Origin: Pithys albifrons albifrons
Taxonomy: Eukaryota > Chordata > Aves > Passeriformes > Thamnophilidae
Length of the DNA: 64,000 nt
Direction of reading: 5' to 3'
Assembly (NCBI RefSeq): GCF_047495875.1
Contig: NC_092459.1
Coordinates: 10,420,965 to 10,484,964, forward strand
Shown here: positions 27,601-42,600 of the stretch, one piece after another
How the letters are laid out: each line of letters begins with the position of its first letter
Position numbering within the stretch: position 1 is the stretch's first letter
Made by a program: the position numbers and the translations under genes
The notes under the pieces: model-generated
Database searches by the model: none
What the model was told of the DNA's origin: nothing
The model's input: the letters and a program-made list of their open reading frames with translations, nothing else

Positions 27601-30600
27601 CTTTATTGTGAGGGTGGTAAGACACTTGAACAGATTGCCTAGAAAAGCTCTGAATGTCTGCTTCCTAGAAGTGTTCACAGTGAAGTTAGGTGGAGCCCTG
27701 AGCAACCTGGTCTAGTGGAAGGTGTCTCTGTGCATGGCAGGGTGTTAAAACTAGATAATCTTTAAGGTACCTTCCAACCCAGGCCATACCATGATTCTAT
27801 AATTTTTGCCTGTTAATTTTTTTGTTAAATGTATATTAATAAAGCTACAAATTAATACACTGTCAGAATGCAAGCTGTATTTTAAGAAATTATCTAAAAG
27901 CTTATTGCATCAATATAACAGTCATAAAACATGCATTAAAATATTTAATGTGCTAATATGCTAAGATTTAATGTGTTAATAATTGTATGCCTTGATTCAT
28001 CTTAAGTGAAATTTAGTGGGATTTTTTTGTTGATGTTTTTTAATCAGCTTTGGTTTTTTTGCTGTATCTAGTTGAGGAAACTGAATTTGTGACAATGACT
28101 CTAAGGTTTCACTTCTAATGAACTTTTTACAGTATTTTGCTTTTATCTTCTGGTCTATGGCAGTACCAAAATGCAGCAGTGATAGGAGAAATATTTCCCT
28201 AAATAATTATATATTTAAGTATGTATGTGGTCAGCATCTTCTGCTAAATTCATTGCAGGTCTAAATTCAGGAGGGTGTAGGTGATGTTCTTATCACAACC
28301 AGTTGAAATTGGTTAAAATGTTTAGTCAGCAGTAACATAGTGTCAAACACTTCCAATGTGTGTTCAAGACTAGTAAGTGTGGTGACATTTCATAAGCATA
28401 GTAAATTACCAGTGAATGGTTCTTTTGTTTTATTTTACTCACAGCTGAACTTTTTGCAGAAATTTAACTTTGAATGTGTTCATCAAACTTGAGAAAAATA
28501 TATTTCATTCCTATTTAGGTGCTGTCTGCAACTTATTGTAGACAGTCCGAGTGCTGTTCAGGAGGAGCTGGACCTCATTCGTGCTCTTGGTTACCTTGAA
28601 GAATTTGGAGTGAAAATATTACCACTACAAGGTGCTGTATAGTTTTATTCTTCATATTTGAATCACATGCATAAATATGCATGAGACATAGTCACTATTA
28701 CATAAGTGTGACATGATTAAATTAAAGGGTCTGTTTCCTGCCTCCAAACAGTTTACAGGCAAATGCAAAAAATGACTTTTGTAATAAAATTTTTTTAGTT
28801 GATGTGAGGTAAAAAAGATACTTGCGGATGACACCTCTGTTTTGGAACTGAGTTTTAGCAGGACTTGAAAACAATTAGAGTATTGTGTATATGAAACTCC
28901 TGGTAACTTCAACAGAAATAGTTTAAGCTCATCTTTTTTTTGCTAAGTAATCTGCACTTGCTCATGTGCTGATGAGCTTTCAATAATAGGTGGGAGAAAG
29001 GTACTTCATGGATAGGCAGTTTTCATGTTTCCAATGGGCTGTTTCATTTTGAAGTATATAAAACCCAGTGACAGTGGCAGTGAACTTTTACAAGGTATTT
29101 CTTCTGATGGATTGGTTAAAACTAAATCTGTTTTGGAGCTCTGACTCCAGTGGAACAGAAAGTTGTTGGACAGGAGTTGGAATGAAATTATGATTATGTG
29201 CAATGAAACTGTATGAACACTAATAATGGAAGCACTGTAAGAGAACTGGCTGAGACGGGTACTGAGTACCAGTGAAATGTGCTGATGGTAGTGTTTTAGT
29301 TCTGTTGTTGTGCAGAGAAATACTGGGATTTATGGAAACCCCTTCTGGATCTATGGAAAAGGAAGCAGATGTCCTTAGTGGCTGTTATTACTTTAATTTG
29401 GTGTTCCCTTTTCTCTTTTTTTTTCCAAGTATTTCTTCAAGTGAGTTGATACTGTGTATGTAATATTCTGAAACCTTTCAATTTCTGAACTGACAGTGAC
29501 TGGTTTCTAGATCTTGCAGTACTGGCTGTTGATTTCTAGAGCACAATTCTTTATAAGTCAGTTTGTTCAGCCTGTAGAACAGTGCACATGCTTTCTTCAA
29601 CTTTTGTTGGTGTGGACAGGAAGGCATCTTTTATAAAAATGCCACCATAGTATTGCATTAACAGTATGTGTAATACAACTGATCTAAATTAATTAGAATG
29701 TGTGAAATCATGCCTGTAATTTCATTAATGAGCCTGACTTGTCCTTGCTCCAGTATCTTTCATGTCAATCAAATTAATCTAATTAGGTTAAAATTATGTT
29801 TTAGAGTTTCAATGAAAGCCTTTAAATGGCATGTTGCTGTGACAGAATGTCATTAGAGTAGCAGTAAGGATCAGCTGTTCCTACAGCAATAGTCTTATTA
29901 GCAATAGACTTTTATTTGCAGTTAGTTCTATGTTTAGTTTTCTCTAGAGCTTTCCCCAGCTTGTATTTTTAGCAAACTGAGCAGTTTATGAACTACTATT
30001 ATGCTCTATTTTAATAAAATCTGTTTTGAAAACTCTGTATTAACATAGAAGGTGAAAAAAACTCCATCTTTAATGTGTTGGACCCATCAGATTATTTTTC
30101 GTTATGTTAGATATTTACAGAAAATCTTGCTCGTATAATCAGTGAATGAAAACTTATTATTACAGTATAGTAATATATATAGATAGGATATTAAAAATGA
30201 AACTAAAAGTGTAACCTTTTCCTGCTCCTCCACTCTTAATTTGTTTTATTTTAACTTGATTTCCATATTTAATGGAGTCTTCATTATGTGAGTACTTCTT
30301 TGCTCTTATTGACAGGCCTAATATAATATGGTTTAAGCCCAATATGGTAAGGCAGAGTTTATCCCACATGCACCCATTAATGTCTCACTGAGTGTTGAGT
30401 GGAATATCTGAATGCTGTACCTCTGTGTTCTGAGAACTTGGATGGTATGAAAATGGAACCTTTTTAAAGCTGCACCCTGAAGTTAGCCACCCACTAGCTG
30501 GCTAAGTAGAGCATGGACTTCAGTTCATGATACTATGTTGCACAATGAAGAATTGTTTAATTCTTTGTAAAATCAGTACTAATTATGAGCTTCACAAGAA

Positions 30601-33600
30601 TATGGTTAACACAACCTGGTGATTTGCAGACTATCCTTCCACTTGCTCATAAAATTTTTACGTAAATGAAAGCAGCCTGAAGAATTTGCCCATGGCAATA
30701 AAATTTAGCATGAAATCTTAGTTACTTTAAACTTTCTAAATGAAAGTTAATGTCTGTGTTAGCAGTCTTTCAGAATGTTTCAAAAGTTATAATTACAAAA
30801 AAATTATATAAAAGTATACTGGTTAATCATATAAATTTAAAAACACTGAATGTGAAAACCTGAAAGAAAAATAAATTTTCCTTCATGTCAGTTTCTCTCT
30901 TTTTGATCCTTTCACAGCCTTTCAGTGGTTGGAGCTGGAGATACCGTGATATTATTTTTATTTACAGGTATAATTGAGGATCTGAATTTAAACAGCTTTG
31001 AGCTGCATTTCAGATTGTGTTTGTGTTCTTATACTTCCCAACACTCTTCCTGTGCTCATGTTCTTTAACCAGAAATACAGCAGTTGGGTTCATTTGTTCA
31101 GCCTCTTAACACCAGTTCTGCTTTCAACAGTCCGTTTGTGCTCTGATCGACTCAGTCTCATCAAGGACTGTCTGGCTCAGGTGTCAACAAACTATAAACA
31201 GTCTGCTAAGCTCCTGGGACTTGCCAACTTGCTAAGGGTTGCAGGTAAGATGTGTTACTAAGATGCTGAATCACAATTCAATGTGTGTTTATGTTATGCT
31301 TTAGGGCATTTGAGTTGATCATTAGAGTATGAGTTCAAAGATAGCACTAAAAAGTCAGCTGGAAGAGCAGTCATTGGGGAGGAATGAAAGATCTCACATG
31401 AATGGAATATTCTGTCTATAAAACAGTTGAAATGGTCAGCTGCTCTGTAATTCCACTAATACCTGAAGTACAAAATACCTTGTCTAATCTAGAGTTGGAG
31501 TAAAAGCTTTTCTCAGATTGGAGGAATCATGGCTGAGAATATCTTGTTTTACAATTAATTGGTAGTACTAAATTACCAGTAAAACTTATTACCTCTGTCA
31601 GATAAAATAGTTTGATTTAATATTAATCGCATTTAAGTTAGAGGGGAAAAGTTGTCTGTAAAGCATGAATTTCAGCCATTAGACTTTTGTCTATAATACT
31701 TGTATTTCCTTTGGGCACTAAAAATAATGCATTGAGTTGAATATTCATTTGATGAACTGCACATCTTCAAAGATTGAATTCTGAGGATATTAGGAGGGTT
31801 TTTTGAGAGATAGCCTAAAGTAGCTGCCATTTGATTTTTGAAAAATACTTCATCAGTGCAGCTGTAAACACAATCCTGTTGTATTTTAATGATGTAGAAA
31901 TAGAATACAGAAATATAAAATAGACATTAATATTTTCATGTAGCTTAGCATATAAAAATCAGTGCATTCTGACTTTGTCACTGAAGTATGCCTGGCTAAT
32001 TCCCTTTTCCCTTTCTATTTGTTAACTCATTTAAGATTTTTCCTTATGTTTTCAGGAAGCTTAGTATTGGCCATGTTTTGCATGGTATTATAAATAAGGA
32101 GGGCAATAGTCAATAGGGTTATGTGAGATTAGGAACAGATGTGAGGAAGTCAGGCTGCTGACCTCCCAAGATCCCCAGGTGCTAAGGAAAGGAGTCACAG
32201 GAAATGTTGTCGTGACTCTGGTCAGCTCAGTGCTCCTGTCCCATAGCACCGCTACATGAAAGATGGCAGAGCGGAGGGGATGCAGTCATGTTAGATAGCT
32301 AGGTCTAGTCTACATATTTTACATGTAATCCATTGAAAAGTTAGAATGACAGTTGTAACTTCTCCTTTTTTCTTTGCTTGTAAAGCTTTTGGGGGAAACA
32401 AAAAAGTCTCCCTGTTTGTTCATTAGACAAGATTGCTGTAGAGCTCTTTCCCTGCCCTCTCTGCTTCCTCCCACATCAAATCAAAATCTGTCAGTTTTCT
32501 AGGTTCTTTAGGCTAATGCTGCTGATTTTTGTTTTATCTCTTTTTGATTCTAAGGGATTCTCTTTGTGTGAAAAAATCCACAGAGATTCTATGAAGCTTC
32601 AAAACACAAAGTATTTTGTCCAGTATTGATAGCCTAGTGCCTTAGGTGTAGATCAGTATTTACAGTGCTATGGCTTGTATCTTTGAAATGGAATCGAACT
32701 CATGACTCTCATCTCCAGAGACTGAAAGATGTCAGGCACCAGATATTAGGTAGAGAACTTTGTATAGAACTCATTAATACAGTAGTGTCTGTGTGTTAGT
32801 GTTATAATCACAGTGACAGCACAAAAAAGAGAGATGTAGAAGAGATATTTAAAGCCAGACGATGAAACAGCCTCCTGATTTTTCTCTTTCATGTGCTTAC
32901 CAGGCTAGAGAAAACTAGAAGATGAATGTGTGAGGTGATTAATTTTTAAACAGGTGAATGATTTAAAAACTACTACTTACTCTACCCATGACATATTTAT
33001 TCTATGAGTGTTGGGTGCTCTAACTTTAATGGTTAACCTCAAGAGTAATGCTAGTGGTTGCTCCTGTGATAAATATGAAATTTTAGTAGTAAAAGTATAT
33101 TTCAAGGATGAATCTTGGTGAGGAATACACTACTTGGACATAATTTACTCATATCTTATGCTAAATAAAGAAATAACTGTCTCTTCTGTCGGCTATAAAA
33201 TAATATTTAGTTGTGACTTTTCTGTGGTGGTGGGGTGTGATGTTTTGGGTTTTTTTGTTGTTGTTTTACATAAGTAGGTTAAAAACCATTTCACTGTCAC
33301 TAAAGTATGACTAGTTGTATTGCTTATGTTGAAAAGCTGTTTTCTGTAGATGATGTTAATTTATAAGACATGGATTTGGTATGAGAATGCCATAGTTGTG
33401 AAGTTTATCTAAAATCATTTTTTGTAGGAGATGGGCTATGGAAAACAGACAATTCATTTTAGGAAACTCAGTATTTCTTAATTTCTTTAATTGTTTTTTG
33501 TTTGTTTGTTTTTTGGACTTGAAAGCTGTAAACAGTGTAACACTTTTACTGCAAGTTTTTTCTGCCTTGAAGTTCATCCCAGTGGTTATTAATACCTTTG

Positions 33601-36600
33601 AAAACAGATTTTAAGTGGAATTCTGGCATAGCCTTAATCACTGTCTATAACAAGGAGATTTGTAAAATTTGATAGTAGATGTAAAAAAACACAAAACCAA
33701 AAACATGAAAGCAAGACATGTAGAAATGGATTTCTGTGCCTGTCAGCTTGTAATTTAAGTTACTGAGTTACAATTGATTATTAATATGGTGAAGACTTAT
33801 TTTAGGATTTGGTAGCCCCATCATAAGAATGATAAAAAACGCTAATATTATTCCATGTATTAATTTGTAGCCAAAAGGGCAGCTCATGCATAGAGGTTTA
33901 AAGATTTGTGAATGAATATTTTATTTTAAATTTTATATTAGAAAAGGAAAACCTTCCTTGTGGTTTTAGTACTGGTAGTCTTTGTTGGCAGGTGCAAAAC
34001 TACTGGGAAAGGGTATCTTGGTTTCTAAGAGATTATGATGAAAGCGAATGGTTTTATTGAGTTATAGTATGATGGGTTTGGATATTGGAAAAGAATCTAG
34101 GGATTGAACTTTATGGACTTGCTTAATGAAGAATTAGATAAGGTGCTGCTGGGAGAAAGAATTGGGTTTTGTCCTTAATTGGTTTTCACTACTTATGCAA
34201 TTATCCTGATTTATGAGCCAACTTTGCTGTGAAAGAAGTTCTGATTTTGTCTTGTGGAACACACTGACTGGTATTGGTTATGCACGCCCAAATTTGTGGT
34301 CCCTTCAGTTCCCAATCAATCCTGTGTATCTATCAGTAGAGTGCTTTCTTGTGCTTTGTCTGCAAACTGGAGGAATTTGTTTCAGCAATTCCCCCTCTTT
34401 GCTCCTCCTGCCACCCCACTCCATATGATTACTAGTAAAATACCTGCTTGCTACTTCTGTCCATGCCCATATAAATTTTATACATACGTGTGTATATAGA
34501 GCATGTAGTATATGCTATGTTCTACTATATGTAATATATAGCCTATAAAATTCTATGAGGGCATATATTTTAATTTTAATTTCAATTTTAAAAGAGTGCA
34601 TTTGTTGTGAATGCCAGGGTAGAGTGCACATAGTTTTCCACAAGGAGCTTCATGAGCTGTGTTGGCTGAATACAGTTTGTTTAGAGAGAAGCACGGAAGG
34701 TGAGAAATAGAATTTATATTCATACTTACCAAAGTTTAAATATTGCTTAGGTAATGATATATCAGGTAGTTTCTTAATTGCTTTAAAGTATTTGATTACT
34801 GACAGTAAACTCTGCTTAAGCCTCCTGTCACTACCTCTATAAAGTAAGGACCACAAGTGTTATCTTAATTTCACAGATGGGTAAAGTGAGGGAGGGAGAA
34901 TGTGCTCAGCATGACAGCCAGAAAATCTGCACCTGCTCAGGGAGCTGGAGCTATTCTGTGTGTCGTGATCCTCATGTACTCCACACACTTTGTTAAGAAA
35001 GGGTGTAAAGAATTCACTTCATGCAGTTACTTCAGTAGACGTGTGCAAAAAAGAGGAGAGAAAATGCTTCTGTATAAGAGATTAAGAGCATCTTACTCTT
35101 TTTTCTCACAAATTTCTATGGCAATTATTTAATTTTAATATCCATAAACAAAGTCTACTGACTTTTCTCAGATTCCTAAGTCAAAGCTTATTTTTGAAAT
35201 TCACCTTTCTTTACAATGATTTTCTCGCATGTGGAATTAACTATATAGTTTGTTACTCATCTCCAAAATGTGGGTGACAGTGAATTGCTGAAGTATAATA
35301 CAATGTTGATATCATTTGACTTTTAAGTTTTTATGATATGATTTCACTAAAGATAATGTTATCCCATCCAGTGAGAAGTAGCATGCATCTTACCCAAGGT
35401 GTTTCAATAAGCTTTTTTTTTTCTTTAAATAACCCAAATTGGATCCAAGCTTTTAAAAAGTATTTGAACATCCTTTACTTCTGAAGAGAAACATATTTTC
35501 ACTTATTTCTGATGTTCCATATTTTTCCTCTAATCATTTGTAATAGCATCCTAGAATCAATTAGGTTATAGAAAACCTTTAAGATCACTGAGTCCAACCT
35601 GGTGCTGGCCAGTCCACCACTAAACCATGTCCTTAAGTGCTACTTTTACATGTCTTTTAAATACCTCCTGGGATGAAGACTCCAGTGTGTGCCCAGGCAT
35701 GTGCGTACACACAGCCTCCCACTTCCTCCTTTCCAGTTTCTAAACTTGATTTGAGTCTGTATGTCAGACATTAACATTAAGGCTTGATGCTGAATTACTG
35801 TGTAATACAATCAGGTCACAATTTTAAGAGTTTTTGTCATGCCTCTCTTAGTTTTAAACCTTGGATATCTATCCAAGTGGCAAGGGGAACAATTTAGAAT
35901 TCAAAACTTTCATAAGATTTATTAATAAAATACCATCAAAGGAGATGTCATAGAGCTGAAGCAGTGAATTTTTTCATTTCTGAATAGAAGACAATGGCTC
36001 AACTGCAGCAGGTAGAAGTCACTGCACTGTTGATGAAAGCTGTGTGAAGAAAGGCTTGGGCTGTGCATTGCAGGGATTCACTACTAATGCTGGAGCTGGT
36101 GGTTGTTCTGTGCCATAACAGTGTGTGTCAAGGCAGTGGAAGTGTAAATGAGTGAACAGTGGAGATAAGACGAGCAAGTATAGCCACAGACTGGCAGGAA
36201 GACGATCCTTCTATTTTATGCTTCTGCTTTTGTAAAACACACGGTGATGTGTCTTACTACAACAGAAGTACTTGGCTGAAATGTTGGGGTTGGGGGATTT
36301 TTACAGCACACAACCGCTTGAGCACAGTTTAGAAAACCATTCCTTGGTCCAAGTGTTCTTCCTGTCTTGCCTCCAATCACGCAGATTTTGAGGTGGGAAT
36401 AAATAGCAGTGATTATTTTGTCTAGCTGAAGTCTGAGTGGCAGTAGTTTGATTATTGCCTTTTTTATTTGTCTGCTACTCAGTCGAATCTCTCTGCAGGA
36501 AGTCAAGCTGTCAGGGCAAAGTGGGCATCAGAAGGTGAGTGGCAAGTACGTGACTCTCACTTATAGAAATGACAGTTCACATTTAGCTGGTGTAGATAGA

Positions 36601-39600
36601 AGCACCTCTTTGTCATCTGTAATTGCTTTTGCCCGAATGAGAGGTTCCCAGGTTCCAGAGGGTGAAATTTTGCAACAGAAGAGCCTTGAATGTGATTAAT
36701 TTGCACCATTGTGTGCTGGCAGAATATCGAGCAGGAGGCCAAAAGATAAAATGATGGGAAGCCAACCTGTTCTCCCAGCTGAGTTAGTCGTGACGTGCCG
36801 GGATTAAGGGAGTCTTGATTGAGTTCAGTAATTAGAGTAACTTCACCTGCCTGAATGTCATTCTAGTGCAACTGCTGCAGCTTTTCTTTTGAGAAAGCTT
36901 TAAAAAGAAATTTGCTTTGTCTGTGGTGATGGATCTGCAAAGTGGAATTAAAAAGCACAGCTATGCAATTTAAGAACACCTAGTCTTTAAATGGTTTTTG
37001 AAACTGGATCTGTTTAACCTTCTGAAGTATTTGCATTTCACAAGTTGTAGTAATACAGTTTCATAAACCAGTGCCCTTTTCAAATGACTGTAACAGCATT
37101 GACTGCATAAAATTGCTTTTAAAAATAGAGGAGAAACGTGAACAAGAAGCTTGCATGGAAAAAATACACTCATTTTTATGTTAAAAATTCTTTCCTAAAT
37201 TAAAATGAGTAGTGTTAGATTATTTTTTCTGTGTATGTTTTGTCATCTTCTCATACTTTACATGGACATACATAGTATTTTGAGCACAAGACTGGACAAA
37301 CTAATGCTAGTAAAGTAAGTAAATTTCTTTCTCTTGTGTTCATTCTAAATTGGAAAAAGTTTTAAAATATAGATGACTAGTAAATAGTGACAGGTATAAA
37401 TGTTATTTATATTGACTGTAACTGGCTTTGAAGAGGAGATGAGCTGTCTGATTAGATTTTCAGCTGTGAATGCTGATGTATTAGAATTGAGAATTGAAGT
37501 CAGGACATTTTTCTACAAAGATTCATGATGAAACTTCAGTCAGAAGAGTTCAGTAGTATCTGAAGTATTACTTTTGACTCATACCTGGCAGAAGAGGTAT
37601 TGTCCAGAGGATCTGGTGACTGAGATGTATGTATGGTGTGGAAAAATTAGTTTCAGTTCTAGTCACTCAAATTAAGAGGTTAGGGATTTTTAAATGCCTG
37701 TTTTCTTCATCTCATGAAGTATTTGGAGCCATGAAGGGATAGTTTAAACTGGGTCTTTGTATACTGTAAGAAAACAAAAATTTCATGTTTTTTCTTCTAT
37801 AACAGTTCATAAACCTTTTTTTCAATGTCAGGATTTTGATTATTTTATCACTTAGCTTAAATATCAGTTTTCATCTATGTCTTGACCATCACATAAATAT
37901 AGTTTTTAAAACTTTTTTTTAACCTAGATATAATGTGCTGTTGTTTGTGGGGGGTTTTGTTTTGTTTTTTTGGTTTTTTTGTTTTTTTTTTTTTAGCCAG
38001 CTTTGATGACAATGTATTTTTAAAATACATAATTATTTTCATTGTTTCCTTCAGGAAAAAACAGATAATTTTGTTTCAATTTCAAAAGGGGCTTTTCATG
38101 TTGTGGTATATAATTAATTCCTAAGAAATGAAGTAACAAGCTGAAGTTGAACATTAATTCCAATTAACTAATTAAAATTTTGAATTTTTCTTACAGGAGA
38201 TGATCAGATGGAGAGAAAAGGTCAAGTTTTAATCCTTCTAGTGGAACAGGCTCTCAGTTTCCAGGACTACAAAGCAGCTAGTATGCATTGCCAGGAGCTC
38301 ATGGCCACAGGTGAAGTGAATAAGCAGGGGCTGCATGAGGTGATGGTGGTGGAAATCTGAGTTCTGACTCCTGGCTTATTTGAAGGTGTGGTGCTTCACA
38401 TTGCACCATTTAATTAAAACAACAGTTATATCTTGTTTATGGAAGTGAAGTAACATCTCCATGGAATAGAGACACATACAGCAAATACTGTATGTAATAA
38501 GGATATACCAAACTATGAGATGTGTAACCTTAGGGAGCTTTTCTGTATGCCTCAGGGAACCACAATCCTTTCTACACTGTACCTCTTGGAAAACAGGTAA
38601 AAATATGTGATTGCAACTAGCAGGAAAGTGCAGATCTTTTAGAACTCTGATTTGTGTATGTGAGGGTGTATGTGGAGGTAAGTGATCGAAATATGTATGT
38701 CAAGATACTAAGAAAGATGAGATTTGTTTCTTTGGTTCTTTTTTATTGCCCTGAGAATGAGGGGGAAAAATCCAAATGAACTGAGATTCTTTTAATATAT
38801 CAAGTGATATACTTGTTTTTACTGTGACTCCAGCAAGGTGTTCAGTATCATGTTTTGTAGTAAATGATTTTCTTGTTATATGTAAAGCAGAGGATGTAGG
38901 CTTACAGATGCCTATTATATTGTTAAAAATTATTCTTTCAGGCATTTGGTCAGTCTAAAGTTGAGTTACACCTCTGTTTTCTGGAGCCTTTATGGTTCTT
39001 TTTTCAGGGGATGTTAAATGTTGGCAAGAATGCCACGTGCCCGCCTTTATCTCATCCAGTAAGAATTATGCAGCATCCTCCTATCATTTGTGATAGGAAG
39101 TATATTTTTGTCTTCCCTTGTAGGTTACTCTAAAAGCTGGGAAGTATGCAGTCAACTGGGGCAGTCAGAAGGCTACCAGGATTTGGGAATGCGTCAGGAG
39201 CTCATGGCCTTTGCTCTGACACACTGTCCCCCCAGTGCCATAGAGACGTTGCTGGGAGTGAGCAGTTCATTGCAAACCCAGGTCTGTGTTTCTGCAACTA
39301 CTTCCATGAAAGTTCAGTGCTTAGCAAAGTAAAGGGGACTTGTGTTCATTTTCAAATTTATTCTCTTTAAGTTCTACCCTCCAATATATTTATATTTATA
39401 TTTATATTTATATTTATATTTATATTTATATTTATATTTATATTTATATTTATATTTATATTTATATTTATAGTTTATTCATATTAATATTCATATTATT
39501 TATAGTTATAGTTCTATTTTTATATCTATACACTTTACATTTGCATATTTATTTATATTTACGTATATTTATTGTGCTCTATTTTTTTGCTTTAATTGTT

Positions 39601-42600
39601 ACATTTTAGCAAATGAGATCTCTTTCTAAGCAGTTATGTATGATGAGTTGGTTTCTCAAGTAGAAGTGCCATTGTATTTTCTGTCTTTAGTAATTTTAAT
39701 TTCTTCATTGATTGCATGATTTAAACATTTTATTTGCAAATGCAGTTAATGACATTTTGAAATGTTTTCTAGGTGTTTATACCTAGTAATGCAACTTCAT
39801 GAAATGTTCACAAAAATGTCTATTAAATGATTATTTTATGATTTTTATGATCTTTACCTAGTATACACTGAAATAATTTTCTTACTGATTTCAGGGATGT
39901 AATGGTTTTAACAAGTATTAATGATGTCTGAGCCATCTCTATTAACTCTACAATGGCTGATGTAATAGAAGCAAGTTTTAAGTGTTGAGCTGATCATGCT
40001 GTCACTGTAGGGGGATATCAGAACGTTCAATTTCTGTTCACTGTAATTGTGGCTTGGCCTAAATACTATGACTTGTTTAAGAATTTATAATTGTCTTGTC
40101 TAAGAATTCACAGTGTTCTTAGATTTATAATTGTGTAATAGAATCATCTTAGAGGTCTTTGGACACAATGCAGGAACAGGGTAGAAGGGAGCCATGGCTA
40201 CAGCACGTGTGCAGTCTAAGGCAGCTGCAAGTGTGTAGCCTTTTTCTTTACTAAATCACTTGAATAGCAGTGTGTATGAGAAATACAGGCAACGTGCTAT
40301 TTTAGTGACAGAGTAACATGAGAATAAAATTCTTCATAGAATTTCAAGTACAGTTTATCTTCTGCAAGCTATTTACCTTTTCTTCCATTAAGAAAACAGA
40401 TTTGTGAGAGGTAGGTAGAATTATGAGCTTAAACATGAGTGGAATCCTCGCAGTATTGATACTTGTACAATGTTGAAATAAAAACTCCCCCCCCCCATTA
40501 TGTGCCTTTCCCTAGAATTAGAAGTCAGACTAAGTTTTGGCACTGTATGTAATCATAGAATCATATAATCATTTGGGTTGGAAAAGACCTCTGAGATCGT
40601 CAAGTCCAACCCTCAGTCCAACTCCAGTCTGTTTACTAGATCATGGTATAAACCAAACTTTTTAAGATCTTCTGTCAGGTGACAGCTTCTATATTGCTGT
40701 CTGGTTCCTTTGAAAGGCTTCGTGTCCTCATAGGTGTAATGCAGTGCAGCTGCCCAGCCTTCTTGCATCCCACTACTGAAAAGGTACAGATTCTCTGTTT
40801 TCTCCATTCAAAAAACTGGAGACCTAATTTGTTGCCCAGGTTTCTTTGTTCGTGCAGTATCTTTTGTAGTAAAAATACAGTGATGATTAATTTGGTATTT
40901 GCCCCAGGAAGCCAAAGCAAAGTAATGATTTCTGTCAAAGTACATTAAATCTGTTTCTTCTACCATTATATCCTTCAGAAACTAAGCAGGACCTCTTCAA
41001 CTCTGTTCACTGGTGTCTTGCATGTTCTGTCCAAACACTCTGTGTGTAGATGGATGGGTAGATGGAAAAGGTTTTTATCATAAGGTCACACTGACCAGAA
41101 ATACTAAACAGCTTTAAGTGTCTTTTGACCTTCATGAGTTCTACAGCCTGCAGAAATTCTGCTCACAAAGTTACTGTCCTGTGTAATGCTTGCCTTTGTG
41201 GAACTGCCCAAAACTTGAGTCACAGTTCAGATAATGGATGTTTTCTGTCAGTTCTTTAGCCTGCATAGTACAGCAGGGTGCATATAGTTTAAAAAAAAAA
41301 TCCTTAGATACTGCACAAAAATCATGAAGTAGATAATTTTGTCTAGGGACTACAACAGCAAGAGAATGCCAGAAATAAATGTGTTCTGCTTTGTGTCTTC
41401 TGCATCCTTATTTTTCTATCATGGAAGCTTTTACATCAGAATTTCTTGGGTTTCCTGTGGTATCAGTCATAATTCTTACATTTGCTTATTTGACTGGTAA
41501 AAGATTTTATTTATTTCATGTTTATAGATTCTTTATCAGGCTGTGAATTACCAGTTTCTGCCTTCTGAAGGAGGTGAGAATGCAAGTGCCTCGGGACCTT
41601 CTTTGTTGGTGAGGAAGGATACAGAGGTAAGTTTGAATGAGAATTGTAAAAGTAGTAATGATTTTGATCTATGTTGGAGAGCTGAATTTGAGTTTTCAGC
41701 AACATCTGTCTGTTTACTAGATAACATGGACAACATCAGACATATACTACTTTCTGTTCTTAGGTTGTTTTAAATGCAAGGTTTACTTATGAATTTATAC
41801 TTAATCTCTTCAGATTTTCAGTTGCTTCCTCCTACACAGTCTTAGCACCGTAGAAAAAATTATAAACCCAGAGGCAGAAGAGGAAAGTGCAACAAAATGT
41901 ACATAATTATATACATTTATGTTGGTTTGATTTTTTTTTTAAGTCTGTCCCAATTACAAAGCAAAATATTTGAAAATAAACCTGAACTACGTATTTAATT
42001 AAAAAATGCTCTAAGTGAAACTGATTTTGCCCTTTCTTCTGTGCATCATGAGGTTTATGACTACTTTGCCATTTTATTATGTTCATATATTGTATGTGAA
42101 ATTATTGTTATGTGTAAGATGAGAAGGAACATTGAATGTATTGTAGGAAATGCAGGCAGGATAACAGGAAAGAAGTCTTCTATTTATTATTTGTTCTACT
42201 TTTTATTTGTCTTAAGTTTGTACATGTACAATTGCAAATACTTTTCTCTCTAAAGAAGATGTAATTATTTATGAAAAAAGGAATGTATTTTTCACACTTT
42301 TTGAAGTGGAAAATTCTCTGTTTAATTTATTGTTTTACCTGTTTTCTCTTTAATTGCATTTTTCAGTAGTGGATAAACAGATCTGGGAATGGGGCAAGGG
42401 GGCAAAAACCTTAAAGAAATACAGAAAAGGAGAGAGGAAAAAAGGGTGGGACAAAGAGAGAAGGAAAGAGAAATAAAGAAGATTCATGTTGCATAGTGTG
42501 GCTTTTTGAGAAAAATATTTGAGTAGCAGCTTCCTTGGATTATATGTCTATAGTTTGTGTGTAGTTTTTATATAGGTGTATATCTGTGTGTGTATACATA

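Larger units (their letters stand above)
39282..41527 (+). other. NBAS intron 17 with microsatellite and CR1 tail
   Basis: 2.2 kb. It contains the ATTTAT microsatellite (39384-39472), a reversed CR1 tail (40552-40640) and a C10 run at 40487-40496. Confidence 0.75.

Noticed and set aside
27138..27715. Several overlapping open frames on both strands
   Set aside because: They are parts of the CR1 element at 26966-27803; its GC-rich body keeps frames open.
39340..39609. 89-codon open frame of Tyr-Ile repeats
   Set aside because: A product of the ATTTAT microsatellite.
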